Origin: Datnioides undecimradiatus
Lineage: Eukaryota; Chordata; Actinopteri; Lobotiformes; Datnioididae
Assembly: GCA_008933995.1 (NCBI GenBank)
Contig: WARS01000051.1
Coordinates: 3,534,001 to 3,598,000, forward strand
Direction: 5' to 3'
Length of the DNA stretch: 64,000 nt
Part shown: piece by piece, positions 9,801 to 23,200 of the stretch
Layout of the letters: every line of letters starts with the position of its first letter
How positions within the stretch are numbered: position 1 is the first letter of the stretch
Translations under genes and position numbers: made by a program
Notes under the pieces: model-generated
Databases searched by the model: none
The model's input: only the letters and a program-made list of their open reading frames with translations
Told to the model about the DNA's origin: nothing

Positions 9801-12800
9801 ATATTTACATTGTTAAGATGTTATCAGTGAATGTGGTCAGAGTGAGTGACGGATGTTATGTGAGAGACTTTGTCATAATCATGCTTTGAAACTAACCTAA
9901 TCATCATCTCTTAAACAGCAGCTCTATGAAAAATTTTCAGCAAAGTTCTGAAGCTAATCATTTACTACCCCAGTTTCAAAGAAGTTCGGATGTTGTGCTA
10001 AAAGTAAATAAAACAAAGATAACATGTACCAATCGAAAATTGTGTGTTTTATAAAAGAGTGTACAAATATTTATTGTGTCATCAAAGAGTGAAGACACTG
10101 GTGAACTTTATGTTACCTGCAATGTCATCAAGCATGACTGATTTGGCAGTGGGTCACTAATGGGTTAAAGGGGTGCACAGACCTCCATGTGCAAGCCAAC
10201 GGTACCCTGACTCCTACCCTATGTGACTAAAATCATGTGACCTACACCAAGGCAAGCATATAAATGCTGGTTGTAGTTAAAATTCTATATTCAATTTTGT
10301 CTTTATTTGGAAAGCACAGTGGGAGCACACTGTTAAACAGTCTAGTGAAAAAACCCATATACACAGAAACATTTTCACCTTTATCAGGACAGGGCTCAGG
10401 ACTGATCAAGGCTATTCATGAATACGAGATCACTGAGAAGATGTACAGATTTCATGCAGGGTTTGCATTATAAACAAGCAACATTTGGTTCTCGTTCTTA
10501 TCATTTTCATGTCTTGGAAAACAAACACAGACCTTTAGTCATGTAATGTATTGATGCAGTAAGAAAATATCACCTTGAAAAGTCACATGAATACAAAATC
10601 TCAAACAACTGCATAAACAAAACATGCAAGGAGCCAGTCAAAAATTCTTAAATTAATTTAATCAGTAATATTTACACAACAGGAGCCACCCAACAAACTG
10701 TGAAAAGGATATAACATGATTAAAATATATTTGAAATGCATTGTTTCACCTTCCCTTGTTGGTAACACAAATGTCCTGAAACACATTTTATGCATATTTA
10801 TTAAAATGCAAGCTATAGTAAGACACAAAGCCCCAAACTACAATCCCCTACATTAATAAAGGACTCAAAATAAAATGAACATTGAGTTTTTCTCAGATTC
10901 ATCACCACAGAGTCAATATCCAAAAGCTAAAGATCCATCAGAGAACTTAAAGGTATATATTTTAAAAAATGTAACCAATGGAGCAGAAATCCACATTTTA
11001 TACCAACAATTTCTGAACCAACATTACTTTCCTTTTTATAAAACTGTATGATTTTACACTACATAAAATAAATGTATTTTACAACAATAGAACTTTAGGC
11101 AGTAAAATAGGTTTTGATTGAGGTAATTACATTATGGTGCTTGTACACAGTAAAAAATAAAAAAAAAATAAAATAGATATTTATCTTTTTTCACAATCAC
11201 CCCACCAATGCTATTTCTTGCTCTTACCTTCCACAAAACTCTTTAATGAGATCAATCTTTTTAACAAGCAAGTTAAACACTTGCCAAGAGTACATACTAT
11301 GTAGAACCTGTTAATTCACCTCTTTGTTAACATAGAATCAAGACAAACTCTCTAATCTGTCCTCTGAGCTATCCAGACAGAGAAAAGGTCATGTTTGAGA
11401 TTTGAGATGGTTCTATTCTCTACTAAAATCCCAAGACTTCATTTCGACTGTTTCTTGTAGTTACACTGATTGACATTTGTTTTTTGTTCTTACAAAGCTT
11501 CAACACCAGTGGGGCAATAAAATGACATTTGTTTGGAAAGTCTGTAAGGTTTGTGCACCAAAAGAGTTCATAATTACATGTTGTTGAACCTCTCTGCAAC
11601 CTTTGAGAGTTCATTCAGTAGTTTGCAACATCCACAGTGGAAGGCAGAGTAAAAAGCAGACTATCATATAGAAGGGGGAGATGCAGAATTGTTTAAGTAA
11701 GGATAACAGCAGACTTTCAGATTTTTAATGCGTGCCCCATGCAAGACATTCATAGTGACAAATACTTGTGTCATGAATGACAAGAGAGCTACAGAGAGAA
11801 ATTCTCACCTGTCAGCGGGCCAATCACAGCATGAGGTAGGTGTGTAGGTATGCCCAATTGCAAGATTCAGAAAGTTACAGAAATGGTCAGATATATGTTT
11901 GGTTTGGACAGAAGCTTTGCACTAATCATACCTTTAACCCACTAGATCTGTATAGAAAATGCACTGGTGCAATTGATATTAATCTTACCAGGCTGTGGGT
12001 TTTAACAAAAAAGGCCAACATGATACATCAAAGTTTGACAGTCAGAAAAGTTTTTTTCTGCTATTACAAGATCTATTATTACCCCCATGGTGAAAGATCT
12101 ACAGAGGATTAACAGTAGAACCTGGCTGATACAAATATTCGAGGGGACGATTTCACCAATTACTGATTGGGCAATAGATTTTTTAAATGGAAAGAAAATA
12201 GACCTTTATTTTATGTGAACTGTTCAGCAATATTGCACAAATATGGCAAAACATTTTTACCATGATGTGGGAATTGCATCACGCAAGCTGTGTTTTTCTG
12301 CTGTGACTAGAGTTCTTGAACCCTATGTTGAAAGACACTGGTTAAACAATTGGTTTGCTTAGAGCTGCTTTTGGTCTTTTAATGACCCAAATATATTATC
12401 ACAAACCATTATCACAATTTTTTCTGCATTCTAGCTGGAAAAAAAAAAACTTGTCAATGCACAATGTGAACATATTTAACAATACTAATATGATTACAAT
12501 ACATCTGTGATAGACAATTACTTTTTTAACTGATAAATAGGTTGAGCTCTGAAAGTGTGGCTTCTTTAAAAAAAACTACTGTACTGGGAACTGTACCGTA
12601 GCCATCCATTTTCTCCCACCTCAAACTGGCACAGACCCATTAACAGGAACATGACATGCTATGCATAGAACCACAGTGCAGCCAATCTCAAACATGACCC
12701 TGGACAGCTAGAGTAGGTCCCTCTAAAGAGGTGACGGTGATTCTCACAAGAATCAAGGCACAAATATGGGCATGACCTGACACACTTTTGCAGAGAGACT

Positions 12801-15800
12801 TATTGCACCTCATTTCACCCTGTACTGTACTCATCTCAGTGAATCATTGCTTTCAGCTTGCTGAAAACCCAATGAAGTTTTTCTGAGCCTTCCTGATTCA
12901 AACTTCTTTCTCACTGGGGCTTCTTATTTGGAGGATGGTGTAACAGCAACATGGGAAGATATATATGTATCATATGCTCCAGAAGTGCACCTTAATCTGT
13001 GTTCTGTGTACATTACACAAATAGTTTTAAAAAACATTCAATCCCAAGAAACATCTTATTACTTGTGTCAATAATGGCAGCTTGAAATAACAGCCTTTTA
13101 CACTTGCAGTTCACTAGAGCAGGAAAACATCTTGTCGGTACAAGGGTAAGTCAATGTGCCTTAGTCCATTCAAAAAGACCTCCAACATGTCACTGTCTCA
13201 GTATATGGGGTGTACACTGCAAATCACTGAGGTTAGGTCATATGATTTAACTTTATAACGTTTTTCCTCTATTAATAAATTCACTTTCTCAAATTGTTTT
13301 TTTGAATACTATGCCTAATTTCTCTTTTGAAAAATACTTCTGCAAGTGAAGTTAAAAGGTGAACTTAACTTGAGAAAATGCTAACTTAGATTTTGGGTAT
13401 CTATCAGTCCACTGGAAATGGAACTGTTCCAACTGGGAAGAACCAAAGAACTCATTTATTTGTGAGAGGGTTTGGTTTTTTTGTTGTTGTTTCTGAGCAT
13501 TCAGGGTATGGAACATAGCACTGTTGCAGTGTTGCGCAACTGCTACAAGGACCAGGCCGAGGGCTCCCAGTAATATTTATCATGATTTTTTTTTTTTTGT
13601 TTTCAGTTCAGTTTTCAGGACCTAACAATGGCACTGCCAAAATACCACACCAATCAGTCATTAATCTTTTGTCATTGCAAATTTGCAAATATCAGTGTCA
13701 AATCCTGATCTTACAGCACTTCAGCAACCAAGCTACAGATATTCCTCAAAAATGACCAAGGATTATCAGACAATACTCATCTTGATAAATTGAATGATAT
13801 AGTACACACATTGACAGACATTTTAGTAGTATGTTGGGAATTATTTTTCTGTCTGAGGTTGTGTCAGCTTTCAAACTAACCAATTTGGAGCCTTTTGAAT
13901 TAGCAGTCAAATTAAACAGAAATCAGGAGGTTTTTGTTGAAAGTCCTTCACAAACTCTGCCATGATAAATTCTAAAAATTGATGATAGATGAGACATCTG
14001 CTTTTTTGTTTCTAACATCTCTATTTTATCCACCCACCCACACACACACACATATCACTGTCCATGTGACTGTGTAACTGCTATGTAGACAACAGCTCCA
14101 TGAGAGTATGAAAACCTAAAGAGACAACAACTAAAGCATGTGCTTTATGGACAGTTGGTTTTAATATCCCATTCCTTTACTGTCTTTGCCAAGTCAGCAT
14201 AGGGATACTCTGGGTCAGACTTTGAGATAGTGAACCAAAATAATAGGACCAGCCAAAAATAGATACTTACTTAGCAAAACATTTCATCTGTTTGATGATT
14301 TTCTTTGTCAACAATTACTTCTCATAAATTTACCTTAATTTTTCAACTTTACCTAATTTCCTAGAACTTGCTATAGAAGATAAAATGTGCAACAATTTCA
14401 GTGCTGATGTTGCACACAGTCAACTTCCTATATATGTAAAGCTATAATCCGGAGTCAAATAGGCTTAAACCAGTCCACACACTTATACCTGGCAAATGTA
14501 AATTAAAAAATACAAATGATACTTTACTAAATGACAAAGCTTTCCTTCTGGTGTAAAGCCTGCTCAACATAATATCTAATTAAACAGATGGACATAAATT
14601 CTCTCCTGACACCAACTGTCCAAAAGGCAAATCTCTGAGATCAAGTGTGAGTTGTCACATGGGACTTTTAGGTGAGCATGGATAAAATAAACTGTAGATA
14701 GAAACTGTTTCTCAAAAAAAAAAAAATGTATTTAAAGGAGAGTGAGAGCAAACTGTTTATTTCTGTTCACTGCCCTCGTTGTTACCAACATCTTGACATG
14801 GTAAGGCCATCATGGACCTAACCTGAGTGAGGGCATAAAGTACAAGAGGTGATCCATGATCAGAAGCTGACACTATCTTGAGCACCTGAAATACATTTCA
14901 AACTGTATCAAAACTGCATTCATGAGACGTAATAACAGATTCCAAACTGTTGCTTGGCTAAAAATGCATTTGCTCTCAGTGCCATAGCGAGGAAGAGCAG
15001 TGACAGCTCTGGCTTTCATACCCGGGTAATAAAGCAACACATCCCTCATCAATCCGTCCAAATCTGACACATTAGGTATATACTCTTCGTTGGAGATGTG
15101 CAACGAAGAACCCGAGAAGCTCCCAGCCCCCAACTCTGCAGCACAAGTTCTGCAGTAGTTGTGATCAATTCTTCAAAAGAACATAGCAACACTCTGTAGC
15201 ATTGCAGGTAGGAAGTCAAGTAGAACGAAGTGTGAAAAGCGAAAATTGTAAAACATCTTGATTACACACAGGACCCAAACAGTTGTGTAGTAAGACATAG
15301 GCAGGAACTGGGCTGACAAGACAGGTTCTGAGTGCCACCTAGCAGTGTTCTGACATCTCACTGTAAGATATAGTTCATTTCTAAGGAAATAACTTGTATT
15401 GCTGATTGTTCTCTGCCAGAGTGATCTCTAGGGATGCCTATATGACCTTTCCTATCTTTCAATTTTAACTTCTATTCATATGTTGTTTAATGCAGTTTCT
15501 CATCTGCATTTAAGTGTCTTTCATTATGAAATGGATGTTGATGACTAAAATCTCCAGAATGCTGCAGTAAGAAGACCTTAAGTTAAAATTTCTCTACCTC
15601 TGACTTTCCCAATCCAATTCTTTCCAGCTTAGAACTGCTCTTATATTTGTAACAAATCATTGACAAGCCTCATCATCAGTATCATGTGCATTGATAGGTC
15701 CACAATGTGGTTCGCATAGCTTAGCAAAAATGTCTGGAAGCAAGATTAAACTGCTAGCTTTGTTCGCAGTTTAACTGCTGTTAAACTGTAACCTGACTTG

Positions 15801-17056
15801 ATTTATCTTGTGTTTGAAAAATCGAAAAGTCACTGATTAATAGTTTCTCATCACTTTGCTGTGTTTAATATAATAACTCTAAGCAACCTATAACTACATA
15901 ATATTTCAGTGCTAAATAATGGTGTATTTTGCTAGCACAAGTCTGCCCACTTCTTAAAAGGTGACATAGCAGTACATTTCAATCTTGGTCTTATTGCACA
16001 TTTCCACCTCAAGAACTTAACCTGTAACCTTGAACTTCCTATAACCTGAACTTACTGATTATAGCCTTTGCCTTGTTTTTCACTATTTTACATAAGAGAG
16101 TTTTTGATTCTAAATCATTCAAAGATCAAAAGGCAACACTGTATAAAGATACCAGGACTAACTAACTCATTTTAATGTCCTACTTGGTAGGATTGTGTGA
16201 CAAGTGCAGTTCAGTTGAGGTACAGACAGTAATAGAAAAAGTGGTACTGATATAGATTTTCTTTCTCATTTACTTGTAAGTTCTAAAAAATTTTTTATTA
16301 TTTAATTATTTGTCTAATTTTATTGATAAACAACCCCTACTTAAAATTCATTCTATATTAATCATTTTAAAGGCGTAGATCCAACTGTAATGCTGAAGTA
16401 AACATGGAAAATAGTTAACTTTTCCCTTATTGAATAACATCAGTACATTTGACTTAACAAGTGTAACTCCAGGTTGACTTGCAGGCTGTATCTGGAGCTT
16501 TCAACTGTAAAATGCAAAGAAGCTGACCTTAAGTTAAGACTGTTTTATCAAACCACTATTTTCAAAGTAAAGACTAACCTTTCTTGCTAAAACAGCATAG
16601 TTACTGGTACTCAATTTATAAATGCATTTAAATTATATTTATGTGGTTCTATAGAAATCTGAAAAATACCTGTCAACAGCATGTGTTTTCTGTCAAATCT
16701 GAGCAGGTCAGAAAAATCAGATGACTCTCTGCTCACCTGCCTGTACATCTGTACACATTTCCTGCTCGTCCTGTGTGTTCAAGCCCTTGGACTGAAAGCC
16801 ACTGAATATTTTTAAGGCTTTACTTTGAGTAGAAAAGTCTTGTGACAAGGCTGTATTGTGACATATTGCATAAATCACCATTGTCGTCATTATGGTGTTA
16901 GAATTAACTATCAAATCTAAATCTTATTAGCATTCTTTGTTATCAGTCAAGACTGCACAATACTAATTAATTCCCTGCGTGTGTGAGAATGACAGAGTGA
17001 AAATGACAAGTGCAAGTCAAAAAGTAAATCTGAGTATGCGTGTGTGTCACCAACCC
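9801..17056. other. AT-rich spacer and probable mtm1 3' UTR
   Basis: The right-hand end (about 16290-17056) should be the mtm1 3' UTR, with a candidate poly(A) signal at 16294-16299 (TTTATT on the plus strand). The remainder is AT-rich non-coding DNA with a short CA tract near 14033-14050. Short ORFs here have no recognisable motifs or splice context. Confidence 0.45.
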
Positions 17057-17251
17057 TCAAAGTGGAGTTTGTAGGTGTGTGTATTGCTGTGATGGTGTGG
17101 AGGAGGTGGAGGAGGAGGTGTTGGGGGTGGGGCTGTTAGCCAGACGTAAGGAAGAGGAGGAGTCTGACAGCTGTAGCTCCTCTAGCTTCTTCAAGTATTC
17201 ATCTCTGAGAGCCAACAGCTCCTTGTAGCGCTGCTCCACTGGACTCTGCTG
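17057..17251 (-). CDS. mtm1: mtm1 coding exon 15 (C-terminal coiled coil, stop)
   Basis: The last 195 coding nt, with acceptor TATTTCAG and a TGA stop at 17059-17057. It encodes [20 protein letters not shown] and LEELQL (heptad-like coiled coil), then a Ser/Thr/Pro-rich tail ending HLQTPL. The tail is about nine codons longer than in human and contains runs of TCC codons, suggesting expansion of a simple repeat. The 3' UTR continues to the left; an AATAAA on the minus strand at 16299-16294 is a possible poly(A) signal. Confidence 0.95.
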   Translation of the reverse strand, partial: QQSPVEQRYKELLALRDEYLKKLEELQLSDSSSSLRLANSPTPNTSSSTSSTPSQQYTHLQTPL

Positions 17252-20200
17252 CTGAAATACACAACACACAAGCGCAAATACACACAAATACTAAATTACT
17301 AATATGCATATTTTTTAGATATACAGCTGTCTTGGCAGTGGAAAAGCTGCAGTGTCAGGTGTGTCAAATTAGAAGGGCATGCCAGTTGTTTTGTCCGCCA
17401 TTAGTGGGATTGTTCCCTGTGATTTCAACCTGTACAGTAAGTCTGACACTGTGCTCTACTGCCCAATGCTGAGGCACCTATTGCGGGACATTAGGCACAA
17501 GTGACCTGAACTATAATGGCAGCCAAAGGCGCACCGAAAATACTTTGAGTTTTGCTCCCACAACAAAACAATCATTGCTCCTCACCCACCCAACTCACTA
17601 GATTTGGCTCCCTGTGACTTGCTCCAGTTCCCCAGAATTATGAAATTCAAGCTGAAGGGTCAGTGTTTTGACACAGTAATTCCAGCACGCTTAGCAGAGG
17701 TCCTTTACACACTTACAGAACAGGACATCCAGGATGCTTTCATAGGGCTGCTGAGAACAGTGTATCAATACACATGGAAACCACTTCCAAAGGAACAGAT
17801 GCCAAATTTAAATCGGTGAACGTTTTGATTATTTTATAGAATTTGTCTGAAAATATTTTGATTGCACCTCATATTCTGTATATTTTTCCTTTGTATAGGT
17901 AAAGAGTATACACCTGCCATCATTAAATTCTGATCTTCTGATTTATACCCAAATACAGAATTCGGTGATCAGGATATAGTACCTTCTTTTACCTAAATGA
18001 AATTGCAGGCACATCATGTCCCTTAAAGACAGAGAAAAGCTTGCATGCATTTGATGATTTTAGGCTGAATTATTGCAATTCCTTATTATAAGGCTGGACC
18101 TATAAATCTCTAAAGACTCACCAGCTGATCCAGAATGCTGCTGCACAGGTACTGGTAAGTACTAGGAAAAGATATCAAATCTCTCCTATAATAGCAGTTC
18201 CTATTTTGGGTTAGGGAGGTGGACACCATCTCCACATTTTAGAATAGGCTTAAACATTTCTCTTTGACAAAGTTCATAATTTGGGCTATCTTAGGTGATC
18301 ATGACTTGTATAATTTGGTGCTATATATACAAAACTGTTTCATGGGTGTTCATGTATTCCAGGCCTGTGTGTCTAGTAAGTATAATGGAGTGATAACATT
18401 AAATCACCTTGGGAATTAACAATCTTCTTTTTTTGTTTTAAATAAATTCTTTGGCTTTGCCCCTTGTACTCAAAGATTTCTCTGAATCTATTGATGACAC
18501 ACACAATAATGACACAGCCTTCGGGGGCAATTTGGGGTTCATTATCTTGTCCATAAACATGCAACATAAGACAAGCAGAGTGGAGGGGATCTCACCACCA
18601 GTCTTCCAATTAGTGGACAACCTGGTCTACTGTTAGCCATTATTATCAGATGACATTGTACTTCAATACTGCACTTTTGAAAACAAGCTTGTGATAAATT
18701 ACATTATTACAAACAAACAAATGGGCAATGAATGACTGGCTACTAATTTAGCCCAGATCACGATATATTTAACAAACAAACTGCGGTGCTGGGTCCTACC
18801 TGTTGTCTTATGCGTGGATTCCAACGGATGTAGTATGTTACCCACAGCTCTAAGTGGCGCATGCTGGCGACGGGGTAGAGGACCCTGCCAGACTCCGGAG
18901 TGTAAAAGGGGTTTAAATAAATGTCCATCTTACTGTTTACCAGAGACCACAGAGATACCGCCTTCAATCTCACCTCCTGCACAACAAAAAGGATGTAATT
19001 GTGAGACATTTAAGCTGAAAAGCACTGCACAGTCTAAGCATGTTTGCAAGCATATTGTAGAGCAACTTAAAGTAGACAGTGTTTTATGTTCAGTCTTACA
19101 TGCTGGTCTCGTGCACTCTCACAGTTGTAAAGGAAAGTCCCAAAGCGACAGCTGTAAAGATGATCCAGGATCGTCAGTAGAAGCCGCTCATTAAACTCAA
19201 AGGCTGTAGGAAACTGAGAACAGAGCAGAGGTGAGTCATTAATTAGTTACAAAACAAACATGGCCTCAGTCAACCTTGATCTGAGATTAGGAAACACTTG
19301 TTTGTGGCTTGCCCATTAATTGCCGATTGGCTATTCTGTGTTTATGTCTATTTTGGACTTTGTGTGTCTTTCTAGGTACCAAATGGCATCCCCAAAACTT
19401 CAATTTTCCATCTCATCTCATTCTGCTAAAATCAAAAAAGGTGCGTCAGCCTAATCAGCTGAGTGAGTAAGCCTCATGGTTCACATCTGTTAAACATACC
19501 TGTTTAGTCATCTGCCATACACAGTCAATGAACTGAACAAAGATGGGGGACCGGTCCTGATCTGCATGGTTCTTGTCACCATGACCTATTCTCTACACAC
19601 GTGCACACACACAAAATCAAATTATTGACAGGAAGATGAACTGTTTTATCAGTCAAATGGGCCATTTTCTTGTTTGTTTCTGTCTGACAGTCCTGAATAT
19701 CAATTCATGCAACAACACACAACACAACAAAGCTGAAGATCATTCTGAAAACGAGAATGGAAAAATGTTACTTACTGAGGCAAACTTATGCCCAAAGCTG
19801 ATCCATTCCTTCTCAATAAGAACCTGAAAGAGCAAACAATACCAAAACCTTTCTATGATGCTCACAACCATTTTATTTGGTGTATATGAGTAATTTCCTT
19901 TCACAATCTTGTTTGTGCAGTTACTGACCTGGAATCCTCTCAGAGTGCGGTAATGACTATCCAGCATCAGCATGGCAAGAGAGGTGAGCTGAGCTGTTCT
20001 GTCCCAGCCGTCACTGCAGTGAACCACCACTGAATTTCCACTGGAAACCTTGTCTGCCACTTGGATGGCTCCTGACAACACCAGCTACACAAATAAGGAC
20101 ACAATTTAGGAATTTTTTAGGAAAGTTTTGAACTTTTAGAAAATGAGAAATAATGGCCCACAAAGGTACAATAATACCAAAAAATAAAGATTAAAAAAAT

Positions 20201-23200
20201 CAGAATCTGTAACTAGATGAAATAAATTTGCACACACACACACACACACATTGGATTCGTTTTCCTACCTTAACATGTTCTAGCCAATGTGTAGACTCAA
20301 GGCTGGACAGCCAATGTGACTCCTCCACATTGGGGTAGACAATGTCTTTAAGCTTCTTCAGGGATTCCCTCATGACATGGATATTCTGAATATCCAGGAA
20401 TATTAGCTCTGTGTTTTGGTACTCATCACCTTCATAGCCTCCTCCTGTAGCCTGTGGAGCAAAGATGTAAATTAAGACAAAATTAAACCTTGGTACTTGG
20501 TGCTCAAACAGTAATAGGGAGTGCACACTTGCAAATATAACGCATTGAGGAGGCCACAAAAAGCATTAGGATTTCTACTATTCTATTACAAGGTCTATGG
20601 GACTGACATGCAAGTCAGTGTTGAATATTGTTCCATTTACTACTGGGTATGGTCAGTGTATACCTTGATGTTTACTTGGATGTTGCGATAATTACAGAGG
20701 AGTTGCGGAGGACTTATGCATGGGGTTGGGACTGTAGCTGCTGGTATATTTCACATGCTCTGCAGTTAGCTCTAACTTTTGAAATGGTGTTATGGTTGGT
20801 GCCAACTGCTTCTTTTGGTGGACTCCAAAAGACACTCAGGCACTCATGAACTGAAAAAGCCCTTTACGTAGATATCAGAAGCTGCAATTAGTGTTTTCCC
20901 AAATAAATGGAATCTCCTGACTAAACTGTTTTTCATACTTTCCATAGTTTTCTATAACTATCTATGCAATCTGTACAAATATAGAATTAACTACAAGATT
21001 ATTTAAAAAAAAACTTTAATTAAATTTTTTTTTTAAAGATTTTACTAATTAAAAAAATAATAAAAATCCTTGCACCGTGCAAAATCCTGTTGGCTCAGAG
21101 GTTGTGAAGGTTGTGAAATAAAATGGAAAACATTTAAAAATAAAAGCATTTTTGGTTTCCCTTATGTGAGGATTAGCTACTTTACTGTTTTTATCATTGT
21201 ATACAGAATAAATCTTCTTGTATTCGTTTATTAGGTAAAACACACATGAAGACATAAAATATGCATTAAAATTCTCAGAATTGTTTTTTTTAAAACTTCA
21301 TTGTTGAGGCTGGTTTGGAATTTGCCTTTATATTCAACACTTGTGGTTGCCCAAGTGATAGTATAAAGACATTTCACTTTTGTTTGTCCCTTGGCAGATA
21401 TCTAAACAACATCAGATAGTGGAAATTCAATTCCTAACAAATTGAAATGGAAACCAGAAGACCATGTAAACAATAATACATCAGAACTACCAAATAAAAT
21501 ATTTTGTGCACAAAAGGTTACTAAAAGCTCATTGCTTTTACAATTGCGTGTAAATCGTGCTAATGGCTAACCTGCTGTACACACTCAAGTGTCGGTCAAA
21601 CTAACTCTTTGACCCCTGAGAAACTGCCTTTCCCTTCTGACCTTATTGGCCACAGCGTTGACATTGGGCCGAGCGTCATATATGGTGAGCTTGGTGGTGT
21701 CATTTGCCTCCCTGATCAGGTCCAGGTATCGCTCATCATCCTTGTTTCTTTTGCCAGACATACCAACCAGAGGCTGACTACAGCGGACGATCACAGCCTG
21801 GTTCTCCCTGTGGATCCATGATAAAACCTAAGGCACATACAGATGAAACATAACATCAGCCTGCACACCCTGTACTCTTCAATTTTAGCTTTTGGGCTGA
21901 CCTGAATTTAAAGTGTGAGGTGCCGAGTGAAAAAAAGGCATGGCCCAGTAAAGTTCCTTGTGGTGTCCTAGTGTGGCTTATCATAAATTCATAGACAAAG
22001 CCACAACATGGTATGAAATTGTTGTCCCTGGCCAGGTTATGTCTGCACAGCTACTGGCTACTCTTGTTGCCAAGTTCCACTGATTGTGCTTGTAACACAT
22101 CCTATCAGCAGAGATTAGCTAAATTGATTAACTAGTCAAGCTCTTGTTAAAATTACAGCATTACTCTCACCAGTGCTCCCCTGCTTCTCCTTGTTTTAGA
22201 CATCCTTGTGAGTAAAGAAGATGATAACATACTACCTGAGGAGCCTGCAAACTGAATCTTGGGATCCTCTGAAGTTAGACTAAGGGAACTAAAGCCCCTT
22301 TCAAAGAACTTTTACCCCTGTTTAAAACCCTGCAAATATGTGCATAAAAAGGCCACTGCTTGGTGTAGGTGGAGCAAGCAGTGTTGAACCTTTTGAAGAA
22401 CAGGATCAGCTCAAACAAAAATTCTAGGTTTTTATAATTCATGGTTACATGTCCAGAATTCCACCACTTAAAATTAACAAAGACAAATCCACACTAGGTA
22501 AAATCAAGATTTAAAATTATTCATAGAATGTAATGAACGCATCCAGAATTGCAGAACTGTTGGTCAGGGAGGTCCCCTTTTGCATTCGTCTCTTCCCTGA
22601 ACAGAAACAATTCCCTCTATTTATACTGAAATCAGTCACAGACTGGCATAGGTTGCTTGCTAGGGTGGTGGCATATAAGTGAGTGTCCTCTCTGCTTGGT
22701 AGGACAGAAAAGAATTACTGCAAATGGGAATAATTTCTTCATTACATTAACATCCCTCAGAGACAAACCTATGGCTTAGCTCCCTTCTATGTACACATAT
22801 ATTCATGCATCTGTTTATTTGGTCCCAAAAGTTTTATTGTCCTTTTTCATTAGATCGTGTTTTATGCATTAGTCATCTGTTCAATCAAGTTGCATATATT
22901 GTATAATTACTTATACTAGTTATTTTGTTTTGTTTTACATGTCATTATATGTCTTTCTAAAATGTCAATAAAATGCCAATCATAAAAACAGTAAAAAAGG
23001 GGCAGCCACCCCATTTATCTGAATGGGGTTAGTGTGTTTTGGTTATGTGAGTAGGGACTACATTGGGTGCACAAACAAAGCAGCGGCAGTGTTGGAAGAA
23101 GTAAGAACAACTTTGAAAATGCAACCCAACCTCAAATTACAGTGGCCACTGTAGACTGAAGACACCCACAGTTTAGAACTTTGACCTCTGGACCTTGTGA

